A stretch of 10,787 nucleotides of DNA. Source: Thermoplasmata archaeon (GTDB lineage Archaea > Thermoplasmatota > E2 > DHVEG-1). The translations under genes were made by a program, and so were the position numbers. Of the stretch, positions 5,747-10,787 are shown piece after piece (position 1 is the first letter of the stretch; each line of letters opens with the position of its first letter). Below the pieces are notes generated by a model. The model had not been told where the DNA came from, did not search any database, and worked only from the letters and a program-made list of their open reading frames with translations. Location: the NCBI GenBank assembly GCA_030606465.1, contig JAUWGL010000014.1, positions 1 through 10,787 of the forward strand, given 5' to 3'.

Positions 5747-5944
5747 ATGAAAACAAGAATCAAAGAGCTCAGAGCACGATACGATTTAACACAAGAAGAT
5801 CTTGCAAAAAAAATAAGTGTACGAAGAGAAACAATTCTATTCATGGAAAAAGGAAAATACAACCCTTCTCTAAAATTGGCACATCAAGTGGCTAAGGCTT
5901 TACAAACCACAATCGATGAATTGTTTATTTTTAATGATGATTAA
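5747..5944 (+). CDS. Small XRE-family HTH transcription regulator
   Basis: DNA-binding protein of 65 residues made of little more than a Cro/CI-type helix-turn-helix: TQEDLAKKI at 15-23 (helix 2), [13 protein letters not shown] at 24-36 (recognition helix and turn), and the family's end pattern [14 protein letters not shown]...IDELF (39-60). Such YozG-like miniature repressors normally bind as dimers to short palindromes. It is the last gene of the operon with the two membrane proteins. The triple palindrome at the operon promoter is the obvious target, implying negative autoregulation. No ligand or sensor domain is present, so any signal would have to come from a partner, perhaps the membrane proteins. 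It ends four bases from the convergent ATPase gene. Confidence 0.93.
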   Translation: MKTRIKELRARYDLTQEDLAKKISVRRETILFMEKGKYNPSLKLAHQVAKALQTTIDELFIFNDD

Positions 5945-5948
5945 CTAT

Positions 5949-6812
5949 TCATATAAGCAGTTTCTCTACTGTCGCATTCCACATTTCAATAATTCTATTA
6001 GATAATTCTCCATCTGAAAATTCTATAATACTTTTCTCTTTGACCATGGCCTCAGTCATAACAGTGTCAAATGGAAGTTTTCCAACTAATTCTATATCAT
6101 GATTTTTACAGTATTCTTCAATTCCTTCTGTAATTTGTATGTTAAGATCGTATTTATTAATACAAACAACAGCTGGAATCTTAAAATGATTAGTAATACC
6201 TATCATTCTCTCAAGATCAAGAACAGCAGAAAGCGATGGTTCAGTAACTATCAAAACAAGATCAACATCAATTATCGTTGAAAAAGCAGGATAGCTAATC
6301 CCAGAGGGTCCATCAATAATAACAAGATTTTTTCTTTTTTCCTCAGCAATGGTTTTTGCATTTTCTTTTACTGCTGTTACAAGTTTACCTGATATCTTTT
6401 CTCCAGGGTTAAACCTTGCATGAGATATTGGTCCAAAGTGTGTTTCAGAAGCATATATTAAACTCGAATCTCTATCTATCATTTTTATGGCATCAACAGG
6501 ACAAACATATTCACATATACTACATCCTTCACAGGATTTCGGAATTATATTTATTTTTTTATCAATGGCATTAAATCTACAAAAATTAATACATTTCTTA
6601 CAGTCATCACATTTTTCTTCATCAACAGATGCGATTTTAAGATCATGAAAACCTACAGTTTTTTTAATATCTGCCTTCAAAAACAGATGAAGATCAGGAG
6701 CATTAACATCACAATCAGCAAGAACAAAATTATCAGCAAGCGAAGCAAAAGCAACTGTAATCGCTGTTTTACCCGTGCCACCTTTATGACTGATAACTGC
6801 TAACTGTTTCAC
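5949..6812 (-). CDS. MinD/Nbp35-type ATPase with inserted ferredoxin domain (second of pair)
   Basis: SIMIBI-class P-loop ATPase of 287 residues of the COG1149 type. The deviant Walker A is KGGTGKT at 10-16, with the signature lysine at 10. ADCDVNAPD follows at 32-40 and DGPSG at 167-171. Between them are two 4Fe-4S motifs: CDDCKKCINFC (Cys68, 71, 74, 78) and CEGCSICEYVC (Cys94, 97, 100, 104). The biochemical role of this family is not settled; Fe-S carrier or redox-coupled ATPase functions are proposed by analogy with Mrp/Nbp35. The start chosen is GTG at 6812, with GGAGG (6823-6827) ten bases upstream. A TTG at 6839 would add nine residues that partly encode this ribosome site. The first 29 bases overlap the end of the partner gene. 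Confidence 0.88.
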   Translation of the reverse strand: MKQLAVISHKGGTGKTAITVAFASLADNFVLADCDVNAPDLHLFLKADIKKTVGFHDLKIASVDEEKCDDCKKCINFCRFNAIDKKINIIPKSCEGCSICEYVCPVDAIKMIDRDSSLIYASETHFGPISHARFNPGEKISGKLVTAVKENAKTIAEEKRKNLVIIDGPSGISYPAFSTIIDVDLVLIVTEPSLSAVLDLERMIGITNHFKIPAVVCINKYDLNIQITEGIEEYCKNHDIELVGKLPFDTVMTEAMVKEKSIIEFSDGELSNRIIEMWNATVEKLLI

Positions 6813-7644
6813 CTCTAAGATTCCTCCTAATCTTTTCAAAAATATTTACAAAATTCTCACGAAAAACAGGTAATTGGTTAATAAAAGGAGTTCCCTGAGC
6901 GTACAATTCTGCAATTTCTTTACTATAAGGAATTTTCAACAAAACAGGTATCTTCTCATGACTGCAAAAAGTTTCAACATGTTTATCGCCAATACCATCT
7001 CGGTTAATAATAACTCCAAATGGAATGCCACTCTGCATAATTACGTCAACAGATCGCTTAAGATCATGAAAACCGAAAATCGTAGGTTCAGTAACCAGAA
7101 CACAATAATCTGAAGAATCAATTATCTTAATCAAAGAAAACGATAAATCTGACGGAGTATCAATAATTACATCCTTATCTCTAATAATCTTTTTTATTAA
7201 AACTTTAATCATAGCAGACGACCCGGTCTCACCAACATTCAATAAACCACGAAAAAAATCAATTTTACCCTTAGATCCATATCCAATTCTTCCAACAACT
7301 TGCTCATAGTAATTAATAGCACCCTTCGGACAGACAAGTTCACATCCACCACATGAACGACAAAGCCCTGGAAAAACAACCACATCAGATGAAACCACAG
7401 AAAGAGCACCATACACACAAAACTCTGAACACTTACCACAAAAATCACATTTACTTTTGTCAACACTTGGAACTAACAATTTCACATCCTCAGATTCCTC
7501 CAATGGTGTTTTAAGAAAAATATTTGAATTTGATCCTTCCACATCACAATCAATAAACTGCACATTAATAAGACTCAAAGCAAGATTAGTAGCAACTGTT
7601 GTCTTACCAATACCACCCTTACCACCTACAACAGAAATAATCAT
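6784..7644 (-). CDS. MinD/Nbp35-type ATPase with inserted ferredoxin domain (first of pair)
   Basis: Paralogue of the downstream gene, 286 residues. Deviant Walker A GGKGGIGKT at 7-15, IDCDVEGSN at 31-39, and DTPSD at 162-166, where the partner has the more usual DGPSG. The inserted ferredoxin part holds CDFCGKCSEFC (Cys66, 69, 72, 76) and CRSCGGCELVC (Cys95, 98, 101, 105), so two 4Fe-4S clusters are expected. The ATG at 7644 has AAGGTGA four bases upstream. The two genes overlap and are surely co-transcribed. Tandem pairs of this family are common in archaea, and a heterodimer bridging clusters and ATP is plausible but inferred. No substrate is indicated by the neighbours, although hydrogenase and radical SAM genes lie a few kilobases away. 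Confidence 0.88.
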   Translation of the reverse strand: MIISVVGGKGGIGKTTVATNLALSLINVQFIDCDVEGSNSNIFLKTPLEESEDVKLLVPSVDKSKCDFCGKCSEFCVYGALSVVSSDVVVFPGLCRSCGGCELVCPKGAINYYEQVVGRIGYGSKGKIDFFRGLLNVGETGSSAMIKVLIKKIIRDKDVIIDTPSDLSFSLIKIIDSSDYCVLVTEPTIFGFHDLKRSVDVIMQSGIPFGVIINRDGIGDKHVETFCSHEKIPVLLKIPYSKEIAELYAQGTPFINQLPVFRENFVNIFEKIRRNLRGETVSSYQS

Positions 7645-7844
7645 CCTTTCACCTTAAAAATAAAACATGGTATACATTCTAGATGACTTTTCATATTTTC
7701 ACTTAGCGACAATGATCATTATGATATTCATTTCTAAAACCTCTAATTATTTATAAAGCCTATTAAAAACAACAACTCTAAAACCTTAATTTTTTCTATA
7801 TTAAAAGACTAATCTTATCATCATGTTTAGTATTCATTTCATAT
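7645..7844. promoter_or_regulatory. Divergent control region between the ATPase pair and the exoIII gene
   Basis: 200 bases without a credible gene. The minus-strand Shine-Dalgarno AAGGTGA lies at 7649-7655; GAAAATATGAAA (about 7691-7702, minus strand) is a weak TATA candidate for the ATPase genes. On the plus strand, TCTATATTA at 7795-7803 is a plausible TATA for exoIII with a start near 7825; ATTTATAAA at about 7748-7756 is an alternative. A perfect 10-bp palindrome, AATGATCATT, lies at 7711-7720 and is overlapped by ATCAT-T-ATGAT. No Shine-Dalgarno precedes the exoIII ATG. Confidence 0.4.
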
Positions 7845-7850
7845 ATGAAA
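7837..7850 (+). repeat. Perfect 14-bp palindrome over the exoIII start codon
   Basis: TTTCATATATGAAA is its own reverse complement and contains the ATG at 7845-7847. It could be a regulator site at the start of the gene, or chance in AT-rich DNA. Confidence 0.5.
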
Positions 7851-8609
7851 CTTATATCTTGGAATGTAAATGGTATAAGAGCAGCTGATAGAAAAGGATT
7901 ATTTAATTGGTTCAAAAAAGAATCACCTGATATTCTTTGTTTGCAAGAAATAAAAGCACTACCGGAGCAAGTACCACCGCATCTTAGAAATGCTCCTGGA
8001 TATTATGTTTTTTTGAATCCAGCAGAACGAAAAGGTTACAGTGGCGTAGCAACATTTACTAAAGAAAAACCAATAGATATCAAAACAGGTTTTGGCATAG
8101 AGAAATTTGATTGTGAAGGTAGAACTCTGATCACAGAATTTCCTTCTTTTACATTGTTTAATATCTATTTTCCAAATGGAAAGAAAAACCAAGGAAGACT
8201 TGATTACAAACTTGATTTTTACGATACCTTTCTGGGATATGCTGATAATTTAAAAGCAGAAGGTAAAAACATTATTGTTTGCGGTGATTTTAATACTGCT
8301 CATAAAGAAATCGATCTGGCAAGACCAAAGGAAAACGAAAAAATCTCTGGGTTTTTACCAGTGGAACGTGCATGGATAGATACTTTTATTGATCATGAAT
8401 ATGTTGATACTTTTAGATATCTCAATAAAGAACCAGATCAGTATTCATGGTGGGATATGAAAACACGTGCACGTGAGAGAAATGTTGGATGGAGGATAGA
8501 TTATTTTTTTGTTAACAAAGAATTCATGTCACATGTCAAAAAAGCATTTATTCTGCAGGATGTTACAGGTTCTGATCATTGCCCAATTGGAATAGAAATA
8601 GAGGTGTAA
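7845..8609 (+). CDS. xthA: Exonuclease III family AP endonuclease
   Basis: DNA repair nuclease of 254 residues, normal for the family. It cuts 5' to abasic sites, with 3' phosphodiesterase or 3'-5' exonuclease activity, in base excision repair. All the key residues of the Mg-dependent DNase I/ExoIII fold are visible: SWNVNGIR with Asn7, LQEIK with Glu35, Tyr108 before FPNG, GDFN at 147-150 with Asp148 and Asn150, Trp216/Asp219 in the WRIDY segment, and SDHCP with Asp244 and His245. The ATG lies inside a perfect 14-bp palindrome (7837-7850), without a Shine-Dalgarno. The M32 peptidase gene follows three bases after the stop, so the two are probably one transcript. Confidence 0.96.
   Translation: MKLISWNVNGIRAADRKGLFNWFKKESPDILCLQEIKALPEQVPPHLRNAPGYYVFLNPAERKGYSGVATFTKEKPIDIKTGFGIEKFDCEGRTLITEFPSFTLFNIYFPNGKKNQGRLDYKLDFYDTFLGYADNLKAEGKNIIVCGDFNTAHKEIDLARPKENEKISGFLPVERAWIDTFIDHEYVDTFRYLNKEPDQYSWWDMKTRARERNVGWRIDYFFVNKEFMSHVKKAFILQDVTGSDHCPIGIEIEV
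8601..8606 (+). promoter_or_regulatory. Shine-Dalgarno of the M32 gene, inside the end of exoIII
   Basis: GAGGTG, formed by the last two sense codons of the exoIII gene (Glu-Val), lies six bases before TTG at 8613. This spacing supports the TTG as the true start and suggests coupled translation. Confidence 0.75.
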
Positions 8610-8612
8610 ATT

Positions 8613-10121
8613 TTGGAAGACTCATTAGATTATATTTATAAAGAGCAAAAAGAACTATCAGTGTATGGTGGAATAGCTGCACTTCTCGGATGGGATCAGA
8701 TGACTTATATGCCAGCTGATGGTGCAGCTGAACGAGCTGAACAAACTGCTCTTATATCAAGATTATCTCATGAAAAATTTACCTCAGAAAAACTTTGGAA
8801 TCATGTACAAAAACTGATGAATCCTAATGTTTTAGGAACATTACAAAAAAAAGATAAAGCAGTTGTTGTAAGACTCCAAAAAGATATTGAAAAATCTCGT
8901 AAGGTACCATCAGAGTTTGTTGAAAGAATATCTAAAACTACAACTCTTGCATATCCTGCTTGGCAGGAGGCAAGAGAGAAAAGCGATTTTTCAATTTTTT
9001 TACCTCATCTTGAAAAAATTGTAGAACTCGAAAAGGAATATTGTGGTTTTATTGATCTGCCTGGACCTCGTTACAACAGCCTTCTTGATGACTATGAAGA
9101 AGGAATGACTGTTGATAGATTAAAAGGAGAATTTGATTTTTTGAAATCCAGTCTTATTGAATTACTTGAAAAGATCACATCAAGCGAGATTTATGAGAAA
9201 CAACATGGTTTTGATAAGAAAGTTAGTGTTGAAAAACAACGGGAGATTTGTAATGTTGTTATTGAAAAAATGGGTCTTCCAAGGAATCGTTCAAGGCTTG
9301 ATGTTTCAACTCATCCGTTTACTACATCTATGGGTTATGATGATGTAAGAATTACAACAAATTTTGAACGTGAGAATCCGCTTTTTTCGTTTTTTTCTAC
9401 GGTTCATGAAACCGGTCATGCATTGTATGAATTGAGGATGCCAAGAGATGAATATAAAAACACGGTTATTTCCGACTCTCCGTCTCTTGGACTTCATGAG
9501 TCTCAATCTCGTTTCTGGGAGAATATGATTGCAAGAAGCAAATCTTTCTGGAATTTGTTCTATCCAATATTTAAAAACAGTTCTCCAGAATATTTTAAGG
9601 ATTTAGATATTGAAACTTGGTATAGATATGTGAACCAGGTGAGACCATCACTTATCAGGGTTGAGGCTGATGAGCTGACCTATTGTTTACATGTGATTTT
9701 ACGATTCGAGCTTGAATTGGAACTGATGAATGATAAAATAAATGTTCCTGAGCTTCCAGGTTTATGGAATGAAAAAATGCAGGAAATGCTTGGAGTTTCA
9801 CCAGCAAATGACAGGGAAGGGGTTCTGCAGGATATGCATTGGAGTGGTGGTAGCTTTGGCTATTTCCCAACATATGCTATTGGGACTATCTATGCATCTC
9901 AACTCTTTTATCAATTGACAAAAGATAACCCGTCTATCTATGATGAAATTGAAAATGGAAATTTCACAAATATCCTTTCATGGTTAGAAGAAAAGATTCA
10001 TAAACATGGGCGATTAATGGCTGCTGATGAAATAATTAAAAAAGTGTGTGGTGAAGGGTTGAACTCTAAGGTTTTCATTGGCTATCTTAAAGATAAATAT
10101 TATGATTTGTATGATGTTTAG
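8613..10121 (+). CDS. M32 family metallocarboxypeptidase (thermostable carboxypeptidase type)
   Basis: Cytoplasmic zinc or cobalt carboxypeptidase that removes C-terminal residues from peptides. At 502 residues it matches the Taq and Pyrococcus enzymes of this family (about 500). Visible signatures: an N-terminal LLGWDQMTYMP at 24-34; HPF at 234-236; the zinc motif HETGH at 265-269 with His265, Glu266 and His269; HESQSR at 295-300, supplying the third ligand Glu296; RVEADELTY at 349-357; and a C-terminal DMHWSGGSFGYFPTY (407-421) typical of the family. The start is TTG with GAGGTG six bases upstream in the preceding gene. There is no signal peptide. The likely role is peptide recycling. Pairing with a DNA repair gene in one transcript does not suggest a shared pathway. 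Confidence 0.95.
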   Translation: MEDSLDYIYKEQKELSVYGGIAALLGWDQMTYMPADGAAERAEQTALISRLSHEKFTSEKLWNHVQKLMNPNVLGTLQKKDKAVVVRLQKDIEKSRKVPSEFVERISKTTTLAYPAWQEAREKSDFSIFLPHLEKIVELEKEYCGFIDLPGPRYNSLLDDYEEGMTVDRLKGEFDFLKSSLIELLEKITSSEIYEKQHGFDKKVSVEKQREICNVVIEKMGLPRNRSRLDVSTHPFTTSMGYDDVRITTNFERENPLFSFFSTVHETGHALYELRMPRDEYKNTVISDSPSLGLHESQSRFWENMIARSKSFWNLFYPIFKNSSPEYFKDLDIETWYRYVNQVRPSLIRVEADELTYCLHVILRFELELELMNDKINVPELPGLWNEKMQEMLGVSPANDREGVLQDMHWSGGSFGYFPTYAIGTIYASQLFYQLTKDNPSIYDEIENGNFTNILSWLEEKIHKHGRLMAADEIIKKVCGEGLNSKVFIGYLKDKYYDLYDV

Positions 10122-10134
10122 TAGAATTTGTTTT

Positions 10135-10155
10135 ATCATGATTTTTTCTTTTTAG
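10135..10155 (+). terminator. T-rich terminator after the M32 gene
   Basis: ATTTTTTCTTTTT at 10141-10153, some 20 bases after the stop codon, fits archaeal T-tract termination. It separates the exoIII/M32 unit from the ABC gene, which has its own promoter. Confidence 0.5.
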
Positions 10156-10174
10156 GAAAAAATAAATATTAGTT

Positions 10175-10182
10175 TTTATATG
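10175..10182 (+). promoter_or_regulatory. TATA box of the ABC ATPase gene
   Basis: TTTATATG, centred near 10178, predicts a transcription start around 10203. That is only about eight bases before the ATG at 10211. No Shine-Dalgarno is present, so the mRNA is leaderless or nearly so. Confidence 0.55.
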
Positions 10183-10210
10183 GAGACTAGTTAATAATAA
10201 GGCGTATTTT

Positions 10211-10787
10211 ATGGTTGAAAAAACTGTTAGCTGCCCTGATTGCGGTAAGACTTTGACCTGTTCTGGTAATCCTGGAGAGGTTGTAAAAATTACTTGCTCA
10301 TCATGTAACACTGTGGGAAAAGTGACATTCAAAAGATCTATCTCAACTACTGATGTTGCAATAGAAGTATCAAACTTGAAAAAGATTTATGGTGATCTTG
10401 TTGCTGTTAATGATATATCTTTTTCAATTAAGAAAGGTGAGGTTTTTGCGTTTCTCGGCCCAAATGGTGCAGGGAAAACAACTACTGTTGAAATGATAGA
10501 GTCAATACGTCAACCTATAGCCGGTGATATTAAGATACTGAATAAAGATATTAAAACTTCTTTTGGTGAGATAAAAGAAAAAATTGGAATACTACCTCAG
10601 GAGTTTCGTTCGTTTGAAAAACTTACTGTTAGGGAAACACTTGTGTATTTTTCAAAACTTTACACAAAAAAAGCTGATATTAATGATATCATAAATGCGA
10701 TGGATCTGAAAGATGAGGAAAACAAACTATACAAGGATCTCTCAGGGGGACTTAAACAACGTGTAGGTGTTGCTATTTCACTGGTAA
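10211..10787 (+). CDS. ABC transporter ATPase with N-terminal zinc ribbon (partial, runs off window)
   Basis: The first 192 residues of an ABC-2/multidrug-type ATPase that powers a membrane permease, probably encoded downstream. The ABC part starts at about residue 49 (VAIEVSNLKKIYGD) and shows Walker A GPNGAGKT at 83-90, the Q-loop ILPQE with Gln130, and the signature LSGGLKQR at 177-184. Walker B lies beyond the window. The unusual part is the N-terminal extension: CPDC (Cys8, Cys11) and CSSC (Cys29, Cys32) form a compact zinc ribbon of about 40 residues before the ATPase. The ATG is chosen because the zinc ribbon is in frame with the ATPase and the TATA box lies about 30 bases upstream. 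The start is probably leaderless. The exported substrate is unknown. Confidence 0.92.
   Translation, partial: MVEKTVSCPDCGKTLTCSGNPGEVVKITCSSCNTVGKVTFKRSISTTDVAIEVSNLKKIYGDLVAVNDISFSIKKGEVFAFLGPNGAGKTTTVEMIESIRQPIAGDIKILNKDIKTSFGEIKEKIGILPQEFRSFEKLTVRETLVYFSKLYTKKADINDIINAMDLKDEENKLYKDLSGGLKQRVGVAISLV

Noticed and set aside
7711..7720. The 10-bp palindrome AATGATCATT as a defined operator
   Set aside because: It is single, short and AT-rich, and does not match the GTTA-N8-TAAC site or any regulator visible here.
7667..7756. Plus-strand small reading frame of 29 codons in the divergent region before exoIII
   Set aside because: No ribosome binding site, no recognisable protein, and it lies across the minus-strand leader and promoter elements of the ATPase genes.

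Overview
The window is AT-rich archaeal chromosome, roughly one third G+C by eye. The archaeal call rests on BRE/TATA-type promoters, some placed for leaderless transcripts, on Shine-Dalgarno sequences built on GGAGGTGAT, and on a gene that looks like an archaeal tetraether lipid synthase. A euryarchaeal anaerobe with a [NiFe] hydrogenase (implied by hypC and hypD) fits. Placement near Thermoplasmatota or methanogen relatives is only an inference from the gene mix. No rRNA, tRNA, CRISPR array, transposase or phage gene was seen.

Layout. From 143 to 1452, hypD and hypC (hydrogenase maturation) lie on the minus strand, start to stop. They share a divergent promoter region with a 507-residue radical SAM protein of the tetraether synthase (Tes) type at 1566-3089. 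Between 3103 and 3331 is the wreck of a ZIP metal transporter: its first and last transmembrane pieces are joined across a large deletion and a frameshift. Two more minus-strand genes follow: a CysM-like cysteine synthase (3434-4345) with a long hairpin upstream, and a small cupin (4514-4852), whose start is better placed at a GTG than at an upstream ATG.

The most unusual part is 4921-5944. Three genes run as an operon: two short four-helix membrane proteins that share a DERL motif between helices 2 and 3, then a 65-residue XRE-type repressor. Directly behind the promoter sit three 16-bp inverted repeats at an exact 21-bp period, with a decayed fourth half-site over the ribosome binding site. 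This looks like a self-regulated membrane module of unknown function.

Next, on the minus strand (5949-7644), come two overlapping genes for MinD/Nbp35-type ATPases that each carry an inserted pair of 4Fe-4S ferredoxin motifs. Divergent from them, on the plus strand, are an exonuclease III family AP endonuclease (7845-8609) and an M32 carboxypeptidase (8613-10121) with a TTG start whose ribosome binding site lies in the last codons of the nuclease gene. The window ends inside an ABC transporter ATPase that has a zinc ribbon fused to its N-terminus (10211 onward).

Metal and sulfur chemistry recurs: [NiFe] maturation, a multi-cysteine radical SAM enzyme, cysteine synthesis, ferredoxin-ATPases, a metal-type cupin and a dead metal transporter. 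The genes are in separate transcription units, so a shared pathway is not shown.
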